Below are positions 12,950 through 24,265 of a stretch of DNA of 64,000 bases, in pieces (positions within the stretch are counted from its first letter, which is position 1; each line of letters opens with the position of its first letter). The notes under the pieces are model-generated. The model made no database searches. It was not told the origin of the DNA and worked only from the letters and a program-made list of their open reading frames with translations. A program made the translations under genes and the position numbers. This DNA comes from Apostichopus japonicus. Lineage: Eukaryota > Echinodermata > Holothuroidea > Aspidochirotida > Stichopodidae. The DNA lies in NCBI RefSeq assembly GCF_037975245.1, contig NC_092572.1:25238489-25302488 (forward strand), read 5' to 3'.

Positions 12950-15900
12950 CTCGTATGACACAGATAGGTAACATTATGAAAGCATAGAAGTGTTACTAAT
13001 GATTGGGTTGATGCAAATGTGTATCAACAACTGTGCAACTCCAAACTCCTTGGTTTCAAACGTTTACTATAAATCAAGATGTTTCGCTGCCAAAACAAAT
13101 TTATCAGCAGCCAAATGTTGCATGTAAGAAAAACTGTACAGTTGCTGTTTGAAAATGTTCAGAGCAAATTATGAACGCTAACAAAGATTTAATAGAAGAC
13201 ATTAATTAAAAAAAAATTCTACATTTAAATCGCTCATAGTTCGTCCTGATGGGTTTATCCAATATCCAATGAGCAAATAAGGATACTTACGTTAGTCGCT
13301 CCAAGCCTTCACAAATAACAGAGTACTTAAAAATATCAGTCACTTCGTCATATGTCAATTCCCGTCCTCTCTCGGTAATCTTTAGTTCTTCGACCATTTT
13401 CAATGTTTGCAGTTTTAAACCAGAACTAAGCGTGAGCTTCCTTTTTGAGTAATCAACTGAGTCAACGCATTTTTCCAAGTCTATGCATTTTATGGGAATC
13501 TGTAGAGTAAGCAAGAGATATCATTGTCAATAAAATAATCAAGATACAAGAAAAAGTTCAGTCTTAGCAACATTTAGCATCAAATAACAAAGCGTTTTGC
13601 ATTTCTTTCTCCGCATGTTGTAAAAACATTGGCGTGTTTACTTTTGTGTATATTCTTTATCCAATTTTTATCCCATTCATTATTAACAAGCAGTCAAAAT
13701 TGTAACAAAATGCACCAAAATTGGTTCATGTATGTTTTGAATAGTTATTACCAAAGTAGTCTCATTAGACAGTTAGTTTGTTACATTATGTGGATTTATC
13801 GTTCTGTTTTATTTCAGTACCAATTATGTCACAGTCTCGTTACCCATTAATAATCCCATAAAATAATACACGTTTATCCATACAATGTTGCTTACCAGTA
13901 CTCTGAATGCTATGTCAATCAACTGCATAGTGGATCTCTGCAGCAACCTGCTATGCTCGGAACTGATGTAAATGGTATCAACACATAGCTTTCTAACTGT
14001 TTCCTTAATATTGTCGACAGTTCCACTCTTCTCAAGCAGACAAAGAATGGCTAACTTGTCACCATCTTTCAAAGTGTTCAGATATTCAATAATGAGATCA
14101 GCGGCGTTGGAATTTATTCCACATGCAAAGCGATAAACATATTGCAAGTTAAATGGATCCAGATTCTTAAGGATTTTTCTCAGTTTACTTTCAGACAGGG
14201 ATTTCACTTGTTTAGCTAAATAGTGAGCCGCGTACCATTCGCATACCAAGTTGTGAAAGAATCGTACAACAATCTTGCGGTTAATGACTTCTGAAGAGAG
14301 TTCATCATATTTATCGTCAAAAGACAAAATCTCCTCCTCAATTAATATACCAACTCGCAGGTAATGTTCGTAAAAATCTGTTCCTAGTTTGGAAAGAAAA
14401 TCTGCTTTGCTCCATGAAGTTTTGTGTTTGTCCCCTGTCAACCAATCAAAAGCAGCTTCATCCAGTTGTGAATGGTCTGTCTCATAGATAGAAGTTCTAG
14501 CATTATGGTCGTTGCTATACTTGTTTCGTAGGTGATTATGAAAACATGATATCATGTACCGGAAGAACGACGTGACAGAATCAAATTTCAAATCAGTGCC
14601 TCTTTCGTGCGTTATGTGTGCATACATTACAAACAAAAGAGGTACTTCACAAATGTCACCGTGAATGGGATTCTGTTGGAGACGGTGCAATATGTCGTCA
14701 GCTGCATTTGTATCTCCTGCCACAATCGCTTTCTTAATATAATTTCTCCTGTCCTCGTTATCGAAACCATTCAACCTAATGTATAGTGATGATGATGCAG
14801 CATCCTTTGGTAAACAATGCGTTCTTGTTGTAACAATGACTTGCAGGTTTTGCAACATTGTACGTTCAATGATGGATTTAATGTCACTCTTTAGAAAATT
14901 AGCAAACTCGTCAATTTCGTCGTAGCCATCAAAAATCACTACAGTAGATTTACTTCTACGAATGATAGACTCAATATCTTTAACAGATAGTTCAGAGTCT
15001 ATTGGAAGCAGGAAAAGTTTAATAGCTTCAAATAGTGATTTAATACTCCCTAATTGTCTAAATCGAATGAAAATTACGAATTCTATATCTGTGAGTGGTG
15101 AGTTCACCACACGCTTGCACCAATCGTGAACCAATTGAATACCAAGGGTTGACTTTCCGTAGCCAGGATCTCCAAAGATAACACGCATCTTAGAGTGTTC
15201 CAGATTTTTATTTAATATTTCATGGTACGATTTCAGTCTATTCCAAACTTTGCGGCCCCGTGTACCGGTGGTAGATATCTCTATGGCTCCTTCTACATAC
15301 AAATCGTTAACGCTAAAGAGGTTTTCCTTCATGAAAGGAATGGGACAGACTGTTTGGCAAAGTTTTTCATAGTGTACCCGTAGCTCTTGCAGGAAAACAC
15401 TCTTCTTGGCTAAAAGATGAATGATAGAAAGTCAAACTAGAAATCTTCTTAATGATACATTTGTGTTAGTTGTATCATATATTTGTAACATGTGGTCATC
15501 AACTGCGATATACTAAGATGTTCCAAACAACATGTAACATATATATTTTTTGGAAAAAAAAATTGGAATATGCAACATCATTATTAATTAGAACATATAC
15601 GATGCAATGGACGTTGTCACTTCACGGAGTTCTAGTCTTTTGCAGAAGAATGCACCATTTTTTCAAGATTTGTTTTACCTATACCATTCCAGCAGTATGC
15701 TATCACGTTATTTTGATCCAAGTATGTTGTTGAAAAAGTTGGAAACGTTTGCCGAACTTACATTTGTCAATAGATATTTACGTAACGAAATGTATGCAAA
15801 AGAACGACAAGCTAACCTGACAATTCTTCGTATGATGAATGTTGTGTAATCATGTACTCCATCTGTAGAAAAACAAACCAAATCCAATATAAAGAAAACC

Positions 15901-18900
15901 TCTGCTGGAAGTTTCATTTAAATGTTATCTCTCATTATATCAATATGTTTAAGTTACTTTACAGATCAGAACAAGAGCTGCTTATATAATATAATTTCCA
16001 AAGGATGATTTCATTTAGTCCATGCGGTTTAGGTATTTATAATGAAAACGTTCACCTGCTAAAACGATCAAACTTTATTTGGGAAACGTCAGTATCGATG
16101 CTCTTTGCCATGCAGAAATGAAAGCTTCAGCAAGTCTTAACATTAATGTTTTCCTAGTATACGTTATAGACATAGAATCTGTAGATATATTTTGCCAATA
16201 CTTTGAAGTTCTTAAGATGGATATAGTTTAGTACTAAAACTGGTTTCAATGCTACCACTGTTTACAATTCCCTTGAATACATGAGAAAGCAAAAAAAAGG
16301 TTTCACATCCAAACATAATCTATAAACAGACATTGGCATAATAGCAGCCCAATAAACTTTCAATCCATTGTGTTCCTCTCCCCCGCCACCTTCCCCTTCA
16401 ATAAATATCATTATTTTCCTATGTCCTATTTTTAGAGATCTTGCCCATCACAGTGAGTAATGTCATATACTCTAAGGGCTCTAATAGGGGTTCATTCGTG
16501 AGTTGTTAGTACGATTGAAGTAAATGACGAAATACATCAGATTTAGATCTGAACAACACTTAATCCGGTATCACTATAAGCAACCGTCAGTTTTAATTTA
16601 ATTTTAATTTCATTGAATTATCTCATTTACTTATTCGTTTTTCTTCAATTCTTCCCTTCCTTTTTTTCTCTATTTTCCGCAAAATATCTGCAATTAACCG
16701 ATATCAAATTAATGCACAGACGTTTTCATTTTAACTGGGCTGTTCACAGGTTCGTCGAGATAAAGGCTAAAAATTGATTTAAATGTATTTGAAATTACAT
16801 GACATATGACACTCACCTCCTCATTATGACTTTTTTCGGTGACTTCATTTTGTTTTTGTCTCTTCTTCACTGTATATCAAGAACAACGTTATATATCTTT
16901 AAACGGAACGTCAACAATAAAACTATGATTAACAATTTGTTCTATTTGGTCAATATCAAGCACAAGACCTCGTTGTAGAATATAATTTTGAAACCTGAAA
17001 CGTCAAGGTGAAATCAGTCGAGAATCTGCGTAGATGCTCACATTATTGTTACCATTACAAGGATAAACAACCATATGACTTTCCTACTTTATTGGAATAA
17101 ACATTGCAATTTGTTGTTATGAATTTAGTTACCACGTTCTAGTAAAGTTGATCAAGGGCATTTAAGTTTCAACTTTGTTTTCATAATTTTTAATGACATT
17201 TACCTTGGTAAATAACAATGAAGAGTAACATGATGAGAAGTATGGTACTGCCTAGTCCCACTAGAACTGTGATAAACGGACGTTGATACTTTACAGAATT
17301 TGTTGAGGTCGGTTGCTCTGTATTGATGACTCCCTTTGTATATAAAACAGGATCTTGAAAAAGAAACGAAAGCTAAAGTGATTTCGGTCCTAGTTGGATA
17401 CATGTTAATATAATGTGTGGGTACCCAAAATATGTTGTTTCATGTAACGGCATCAATAATTGATTCAACCTATGGTACTCTAAGTGCCAAAAATTAGATC
17501 TATATTCTAGTTTAGCTTTTACGCATTCCGTGGTGTTTGAAATGGCGAACTGCTGGTATATAGATTTGTTGAATATTTTATATTAACAGTCCTATGTGGG
17601 TTGTTCTAGTTGAAAGATGATCTTTTTGAAATATTATCTCCCAAGACGTCCCCGAGAATACTTTATCACTTTATATATTTAAATACTCTACAAAATACTT
17701 TACTGGATTAGAACTGTTTGTTTTTGAGAAAATGTTCGGCCCTCCGTGATGTTTTCCAATGTATATCTTTTTCCTTCTGCAATTTCATTCCAATCCCTTT
17801 CCTGTATGGTGAACATCATTAAATAATTAAACTGATAGTGACAGTGCTACCTACCACTTATAAGGATCATGTCAAACTTTTTTGACCAGTCCAAAGGAGT
17901 GTCTTCATTTTTATGGGTTCCGCATTCAATTGTGAATCTAGCATCACTGGTACCATGCAATTCATACGTCGCTGTCAGAACGATATCAAATGTCTCCCCT
18001 TTATTAGTTACTTTCAATTTTTCGAAAAAGGACATTTTTCCCTTGTCGCTTGGGTAAAACGCTCTGAATGATAGATCGACAACTGGACTAACGCCAAAGA
18101 GTGAGCAACTCAATGTACCCTCTGTTTGAGCCTCTATAACACAGTATTTTTCCTCGCTGCAGCCATCAACTACAGGATAAGAGGGTTGTGGACTCACTGT
18201 ATAGCAAAGAGGAAAGTATTTGTATTTTATTGTGTAGTTTAACGTTTAGTTCACTTGTACGAAAAGGAAAATGCTTTAAAACCTTTTGCATTAGAATTAA
18301 CTTCTAAACATGGCTAATACTGAGGGAATAAATTGAACCAGATATGATATCAACTGAATATACCTGAAGACATGACATGAACCTGATATGTAACACAAAT
18401 CTCCCTTGTCAAGATCAGATGATCGCAAATGTATTTAGTTTAATGATTAACCCGTTATAACAATCATTGTATCATAATGGTGACGAGGCTTTGTCCTTAA
18501 AGTAATCCACAAAATACCACACTATTAGTTCTTTCCCCTTGTAGACTTAGGACTGTTGTTAATGCAGCTGATATAAATCTTGTACACTATGGAAGTGTTC
18601 GGAACTCTACTGTGTAAAGTTTAAAGGCCTATTATTATCTAAAATAAATATTCCATTTGGGAGTGATTGCTCTCTACTGAAACGAAAGTAAATATCAGGA
18701 CAATACATATTTACCAAATTGTCTACTTAATACGTTTATTTTGCTGATGAAACCATTTCTGCCGTTACAATATTTGCTCAATCAACCGAACCGAATTGTA
18801 CAGTTGCTTATAAAAGCGTATTCGACTTGAATATATTGCGCATTTATATGCATCTGTGTTATAACATGATAACACGTGTTATGCTAGAGGCACATTTTAT

Positions 18901-21022
18901 TGCGGCCTGTGTTAAAAAAATATATATATAAAAATATTAAAAAAATAAAAAATATAATATAATACCACTACGATTTACTGTATTGTATCTTTAACATATC
19001 TAGCTCTAGCATGCTCCCAAAACATAACACGTGTTAGTGTGTTATAACACCCTGGCATATAAAAGCATAATATGCTACACGTTAAGAACAAATATAAGCT
19101 CACACCTTTTCGGCTTGGGTGGCTCAATAACTCACCGTAAATTAGCACGTGATGTAGTGAAGTATATTGTACTGTTCCATCGCTAAAGGAACAAGCATAT
19201 AATCCACTATCTAGTATTTGTGCTTGATTAATCTTCATCGCTCCACCTTCGCTAACTTCAAAGTTTCCAGAAGTAGTAGTTTGCCTGTTTCCTCCAAAAT
19301 ATGTAGCTACTGCATAGTCAGTTGTGACGTATCCCTCCGTGAGTTTCCTCCAAACTAGATGTCTCACGTTACTATTCCCACATTGTAACACTAACTTTGA
19401 GTTTCTTTCAAGTATTGCCTTTTCTTGTTCCATTGTTTCATAATGAAGTACCCCATGCTGTATTATAATTTCTGATTCGTTTTTAACAAGAAGTCCATTA
19501 GCCGAGAAAGCTTTGCAAACAAAAAGTGATAACGATGTCAAATTCCCAAAACCTGTGTTAAGAGTTGAGTATGACGAGAAAGTCAAGGTCTGATGCACTA
19601 TGTCTTCCGTTTGTGTTTTAATGTAACTGTCACCGGTTTCGGTTCTTTTTAGCCATTGTAAACTAACTTTGGGTCTGGCATGTTGAACTGAACAGGTAAT
19701 AACATCGTTTTGCTTTAACTCTGTAAAGCATAACGAAGTGCTGTTCCCACAAATGTCGATCACTGGAAAATCTGGATATGGTGTGACTGTTATAGTGAGG
19801 AATTTGAAAAGGAAATTATGCAACAGGGCTTCTTCATTAGGACATAATTGATACATTACGAAAAACAAAAGAAACAATGTTTGTTAATCATAGGCACTGT
19901 TGTAATAGTTTGATACAAATACAAACACCTTAAATTAGTCGATGTTTGCCATTTTAATTCATTTCTATTTAAATGCTTGGCAATCATGATTACCATGGAT
20001 TGTAGCATACTGCCCATTCTATAAAGACATATTCTAAATACATCTTCTTTACGTAATGGAATCACATTGACTTCAAATAAGCTTCAGAGCACATGCAAAT
20101 GGAAATTATTGTTAGTAATATATAGAAAAGCATTGGAAGGTTAGAATGAATAGGAGAACCATTTTGATAGATAAACAACGAAAACAAATTCTTACCAGTT
20201 ACAACGACATCTATGTAATGTAAGGACGGTTCTGCACCCTCTTGTTCGAACAGTACGGCTACAAATGTATGCTCATGGATAAGAGAAACGGCGTTTATTA
20301 TGAGCGAGCCATCTAATGTGATATTATATTCATCAGATAAGCCTCCATCGTCGATTATGTTGTGCTCCTGAAGTACAGCAATTGGTTTTGTTGTGATATA
20401 ATCTACAGAGTCATACCAGATGACTGAATAAATTTCAGCTCCAAATGAGCAACGTAAGGTGTTCATCTCTCCATACTCGAGATATTGGATGGGTTCACAT
20501 TCATCACCAACTGGGAATGAGATATGAAACTTCAAATGATCTCCTTATTACGTGTCGTTTGATATCAGTATTAAAAATATCAAATTCAGTAAAGTAATTT
20601 GCAAAATTCCATACGCTCAGAAAGTGGTCAATTTCCACCAAAGCAGGTGTTGTTTCAATGTGTAATGGTCATGTCCTTGTTGACATAAATCAACCTATAG
20701 GCTTTTTCAAAAATAAATATAAAGTGCGGTTGTATAACATATTTTAGTTCATTTGTTGTTGATTAGAAAACCAACAATGCACTTGGGACTCACGATAACG
20801 AACAACGAAGGAAGACATAAACATATTCTCAAACACCGCTATATGATCCTAGCCATATATCATGACTGTTAAGGTGCTAGTCACACCAACTGAAGTAACA
20901 CCAACTGCTTTTTGTACCTTCAAGCTCACAATATTTCGATTGTGGTATAAAACCGAATCATACTTACTTGTACATGGAAGAATTAGAATCAACCAAAATA
21001 GCTGCAATATCATTGGACCCAT
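12829..21022 (-). CDS. Ig-like / transmembrane / NACHT fusion receptor, ten exons
   Basis: Exons (minus): 21022-20968 signal peptide; 20510-20196 Ig1; 19762-19136 Ig2 and Ig3; 18169-17855 Ig4; 17353-17204 transmembrane; 16869-16817 and 15862-15817 cytoplasmic linker; 15409-13896 NACHT; 13499-13291; 12949-12829 ending in TAG. All splice phases agree and the total of 3405 nt is an exact multiple of three, giving 1134 residues. The order predicts an Ig ectodomain, one membrane pass near residues 464-486 and a cytosolic P-loop NTPase with Walker A GDPGYGKST (about 600-608) and Walker B VVIFDGYDEID (about 677-687). In NLR proteins NACHT drives nucleotide-dependent oligomerisation; here ligand binding outside could be coupled to it, which is inference. 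No leucine-rich repeats were seen. The last acceptor has a weak pyrimidine tract, and exon 7 has a YEEL motif. Two adjacent genes merged by eye is the main alternative, but the in-phase entry into the pre-NACHT linker argues against it. Confidence 0.8.
13291..13499 (-). CDS. Ig-NACHT receptor exon 9, C-terminal to NACHT
   Basis: After a CTCTACAG acceptor this exon encodes IPIKCIDLEKCVDSVDYSKR through YSVICEGLERL and ends AC|GTAAGT. It has no clear leucine-rich repeat consensus. A similar Cys-rich linker followed by an RGRELTYDEVTDI segment is found after NACHT in some invertebrate NLR-type proteins, as I recall them; this is a weak family resemblance. Confidence 0.7.
13896..15409 (-). CDS. 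Ig-NACHT receptor exon 8: NACHT NTPase domain
   Basis: A single 1514-nt exon encodes the pre-NACHT linker (ELRVHYEKLC, then VCPIPF), Walker A GDPGYGKST, an FIRFRQLGSI strand, Walker B VVIFDGYDEID, a sensor-like IVTTRTHCLP, and the downstream winged-helix/helical region (FFHNLVCEWYAAHYLAKQ). This is the standard order of a NACHT ATPase. The frame is fully open and bounded by TCTTTTAG and CTG|GTAAGC, which suggests a gene under selection. The open frame by itself could be mistaken for a complete gene starting at the ATG at 15332; the in-phase acceptor and the linker upstream of that ATG show it is an internal exon. Confidence 0.9.
15817..15862 (-). CDS. Ig-NACHT receptor exon 7, cytoplasmic YEEL exon
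   Basis: A 46-nt exon between TTTTTCTACAG and CAG|GTTAGC encodes MEYMITQHSSYEELS. SSYEEL fits the S-x-Y-x-x-L pattern of an ITIM. It lies between membrane helix and NACHT, so it is cytosolic in the model. Its size makes it the least certain internal exon, although its phases fit both neighbours. Confidence 0.6.
16817..16869 (-). CDS. Ig-NACHT receptor exon 6, basic stop-transfer linker
   Basis: The 53-nt exon follows GATATACAG and encodes VKKRQKQNEVTEKSHNEE before GTGAGT. The KKRQK cluster directly after the membrane helix is what the positive-inside rule predicts for a type I membrane protein. Confidence 0.7.
17204..17353 (-). CDS. Ig-NACHT receptor exon 5: juxtamembrane stalk and transmembrane helix
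   Basis: The exon follows TTTCTTTTTCAAG and encodes a stalk rich in Thr and Ser (INTEQPTSTNSVKYQRP) and then a 23-residue hydrophobic run beginning FITVLVGLGSTILL and ending FIVIY, before GTAAAT. It has phase 1 at both ends, matching the Ig exons. Confidence 0.8.
17855..18169 (-). CDS. Ig-NACHT receptor exon 4: membrane-proximal Ig-like domain
   Basis: A 315-nt phase 1-1 exon starts VDGCSEEKYCVIEAQ and contains GTLSCSLFG and FTIECGTHK as the likely cysteine pair. The usual core tryptophan appears replaced by Phe (DLSFRAF). Length and phases equal the Ig1 exon, which supports origin by exon duplication. Confidence 0.75.
18846..19060. mobile_element. MITE-like inverted-repeat element in an intron
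   Basis: About 215 bp with terminal inverted repeats of about 40 bp: the left side carries TGTTATAACA and TAACACGTGTTAT, and the reverse complement of the right side carries the same two blocks in the same order. The centre is AT-rich. It lies in the intron between Ig3 and Ig4 of the Ig-NACHT gene. No clear target duplication was fixed, so the superfamily is unknown. Confidence 0.6.
19136..19762 (-). CDS. Ig-NACHT receptor exon 3: two Ig-like domains in one exon
   Basis: The 627-nt phase 1-1 exon encodes two domains. The first runs from VIDICGNST with VITCSVQ, SLQWLKR and LFVCKAF as Cys-Trp-Cys core. The second has LVLQCGNS, HLVWRKL and DSGLYACSF, a textbook Ig core. The donor is G|GTGAGT. 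Three AG acceptors lie within 30 bp; I chose the one giving VIDIC because the Ig1 and Ig4 exons begin the same way. Confidence 0.8.
20196..20510 (-). CDS. Ig-NACHT receptor exon 2: first Ig V-like domain
   Basis: A 315-nt phase 1-1 exon after TCATTCCCAG encodes GDECEPIQYLEYGEMNTL, with RCSFG and VIWYD as Cys and Trp of the core and a SLIINAVSL strand. The distal cysteine position reads HEHTFVAVLF and appears to lack the second Cys, so this domain would not have the canonical disulphide. Confidence 0.75.
20968..21022 (-). CDS. Ig-NACHT receptor exon 1: signal peptide
   Basis: The exon encodes MGPMILQLFWLILILPCT, an 18-residue hydrophobic signal peptide, and ends A|GTAAGT in phase 1, in frame with the first Ig exon. 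No TATA element or transcription start was fixed upstream. Confidence 0.7.
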
Positions 21023-22715
21023 CGTGCATGCTATATCGTCAAATATTTTCCATAGATTCTACAGAAATACACATGAAAAAAGTGTATCAATATTTAAGAC
21101 AAGTTCGTTCGTAAGTATGTGTCTAGTAATGGAAAATATGTCTTGTTAATGACAATATTTTAACTATTCAATACCTTGACGTATATGATGAATTGATAAC
21201 CAGTTCGCCAAAAGAACGTACGTCTTAAGAATGCAATTAAGAGCCGTATTTAAATAAAAGGGGTGGGTTATCAACTCATCTGTAACTTTCATTCCGCTAA
21301 CCCTTTGTGAAATAAATGTACACGTAAGAATCTGCAGGATGTTGCTGTAGTGTATCTAAGTGAGTAACGGTGATCGTTTAGAAAACTGATATAACCTATG
21401 CGCAAAAGTATGCCGTTTTACTTGTTAACGTGGTATCATATTCATATGATGGTTATTCTTGACTTTGTTTTATTCGTATCAACTATGGCGTCCGTTCCAA
21501 AGGTCACATTCGTAGTTTCGGTTTGAGAGCATACAGTCAATCAGGGGCAGTAATTAATATGGCGTAATGTTCCATTTGTTCGTCGGAAGCTTAACACCAA
21601 TAGTTAATACAACTCAGGTACACTTACCTTCAATCAAATTACTAAAGCGTCTTCTTGGGTACTAACGAGCATTAATGAATGAATTTATTTTCCGCGTTCA
21701 GCTAAGACATTTACTTATGCAGATGTTTTGCATTCAATTAGCCAAGACAAGAAAAGTTTCTTCAATGCCTAATGGTTATCATTGATTCATCACTTGTCTC
21801 GAATTATTAAAACAAGTTTAAATTTTTGGCTGCACATTATTAACTACAATTTAAGGGCTAAATTTCTTCCACTGACACTAACTAAATTGTATTTTAAAAG
21901 AAAATCATTGTTTCGTCTTACCGTAAGCCATGTCTCGTTACAATCGGTTCCGTGGTACCATTATATATTCTGATAAAATACCAATGCCTTGATCTGTTAA
22001 TGTGTAAAATACCTATGAGACACTTGCACGAAAGCAAATCATATCTTAGCCCAAAGGTCACACTTGATAAATCTTTGAAGAGCCTCAAGTAAATAACTGT
22101 AGATTATTATCGAATATCACAAACCGACGATTAAATATAATGTTAGCTTAGCGATAAAAGATTATTGTATTTTAAGTTCGATTGCTATGTTGAAGCTATG
22201 TTGAAGGTGATTTCCAAAACTGGTGGAAGGTAATTTCATCAGTAGCAAGGAAGTTACTCTGGATATAAGACCTCGTTTAGAGAAATTTATATGAATGACC
22301 GGCATAAAGACTAAACAAATAAAAGTGAACATGTATTATGAAAAACAGTTTTGGTCAAAGAACACAGTGCATTAAAACTCGACGAAAGGTTATGACATAG
22401 CTAAAGACCACGTTGAATTCCTTGGATTGACTTACTCTAATGACTCCCCCTTTATTTACGATATAAAGTAACGAACACGCGGAGCGATAATGTATAGAAC
22501 ATAGAACAGTGACTCAAACACAGTTGCATACGTTACGTTTCACAAACTTTTCAGTAGCACAAATACAGCTCTGTCACTCATAGGTAGATTTACATTACAC
22601 CGGAATCAATTGTAAGATTAGGTAAGTGTGAGAAACACACGTTCTTCGCGTCGTGGGAACAAAATTATTATGTACGCTGTAAAACAGTTTGTTCCGATCC
22701 CTGCTTTAGCGACGT
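21023..22715. other. Intergenic region upstream of the Ig-NACHT gene; no gene seen
   Basis: No supported exon, RNA gene or repeat was recognised. Promoter sequences of the divergent Ig-type genes on either side may lie within 21023-23943. Confidence 0.4.
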
Positions 22716-23190
22716 ATTTTGATTGATTGATTGATTGATTGATTTTGTTTCATAACGTGAATATACAATGTGATAGGAAGTCCTCTAAAAAACCTTCAGA
22801 TGGCTTAACAAAGTAGAGGACTCCCTGTAAAGAAAAGGAGAAGGAAAAAGAAAACAAAATGTATAAGAAAATATGAACATGTTCGATTAATAAGATGCAA
22901 TTATTTGTTGAATAAAGTTTCTCCTGAATGATTTTGCAGAGGGTTTATTTGTAATAGCGTCTGATAGAGAATTCCATGTTTTGATTGTACGTGCCCTTAG
23001 TGATAACATCCCCATTGTAGAATTATATCTGTTATAATGTGCATTGCCTGAAAATCTGGTATTGTAATGATGAACATCACTGTTACTTATTAAGTAGTCA
23101 TTAAGAGCATTTGGTAACAGTCCATTCCATGCCTTATAAGCAAATGTAGCAAGATTAACCCTAATAATGTCAACAGTTTTTAACAACCTA
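22716..23190 (-). mobile_element. 3' end of a non-LTR retrotransposon with a (TCAA)n tail
   Basis: The minus-strand frame 23186-22887 reads LATFAYKAWNGLLPNALNDY, then FSGNAHYNRYNSTMG and TIKTWNSLSDAI, the conserved C-terminal part of CR1/Jockey-like LINE polyproteins. It is followed on the minus strand by a (TCAA)n microsatellite (22719-22745 region), a common 3' end for such elements. It is a strongly 5'-truncated copy. Confidence 0.75.
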
Positions 23191-23943
23191 GAACATTGCT
23201 CGAAATGTGTGATTAAAATAGTACATGGAGTTAACTTGGTGGACTCTGCCGTGACACTGCATCATCTCACCACTGCTCTCACCTGTTTACGTTCCAGGAA
23301 TTTGTGGGGAACAATAATATAACAATCTTGTTAAAAATGTTAAAAGTAATGTTCGGTTTGCTAGACGTCCCAACACTTGAAGTTAGTTATTCAAAAAATA
23401 CTGCGTAACACATAGCTGACAGAAGTTTGCGCTAAGTATTGATTACATGCTTTAATATCTTGCAAGTGTAGTTGAACATATTGTATCACCCTTAGTTCAC
23501 ATTGCTGACTATTGTCGATTATCTGATCACTACATTTATGAATATATTAAGAAAACATGCATGGGGGAAAGATTATTATATATCCCCTCCCCTCCCCAAA
23601 CAAAAACTTTGAATTGAAGTGTTCATATTCATATATTGACAATGACTTACTGTTTCATAACATAACTGCTCTACTGTGAAAGGAAAATTGTAAGGGATTG
23701 AAATAATATATTGAGAACAAAACTTAATTGTGTATCATATAACAGACAATGTAATGAAAGTTAGTTTACAAGCCTTAAGTGTTATTTTTAAGTTTCAAAG
23801 AAAAGAAAACTTTTAAAATTGGCATGTATTTTATTGTCTATGTAGTTTTAATCTCTTCAGTAAGAACAGAGACAATCGGTTGCAGCTCTGTATTGATAAG
23901 TTTGATATTTGATATTAAGTTTGTCTGGTTACTTCAAAGGGGC

Positions 23944-24265
23944 ATGATGGCTTGTTGCATCTGGAAGTTTTGCGCTTCTCTATTAGCTATACGTGTTGTG
24001 AGCGCTACATATTATAACATGGTCGAACTAAACGATTCGGTACTGTTAACATGTAATAGAGAGCAAAACGTTAGCAGTAAGTGGGAACTCGGAAAAATCA
24101 TGCTTTATTTTAACCAGGCAATCATGAATGAAGAGTTTCGATCAAATACTTTTCTTTTCAATAATTACTCTTTGTTGATATATCCAGTGTCTCTTTTTCA
24201 TGAGGGAAAGTTTATTTGTTCTAGTGGCCCAACTCATCGAGCTGAACACATCATTAATATTTTCG
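23944..24265 (+). CDS. Signal peptide plus Ig V-like exon, orphan
   Basis: From the ATG pair at 23944 the frame encodes MMACCIWKFCASLLAIRVVSA, a signal peptide, then VELNDSVLLTCNRE, SSKWELG and HEGKFICSSG (Cys, Trp, Cys), ending F-G in phase 1 at a perfect G|GTAAGT. The pattern SLLI-x-PVSLFHEGKF resembles SLIINAVSLIHEHTF in the first Ig domain of the minus-strand receptor, so the two are probably paralogous, facing away from each other across about 2.9 kb. The open frame extends 55 codons upstream and past the donor into intron. I found no matching downstream exon on the plus strand, so this may be a relic or the start of a gene with long introns. Confidence 0.55.

Noticed and set aside
15285-15332. 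The ATG at 15332 as the start of a stand-alone NACHT gene
   Set aside because: Conserved pre-NACHT linker sequence continues upstream of it in frame to a good acceptor at 15410, in phase with the membrane-gene exons.
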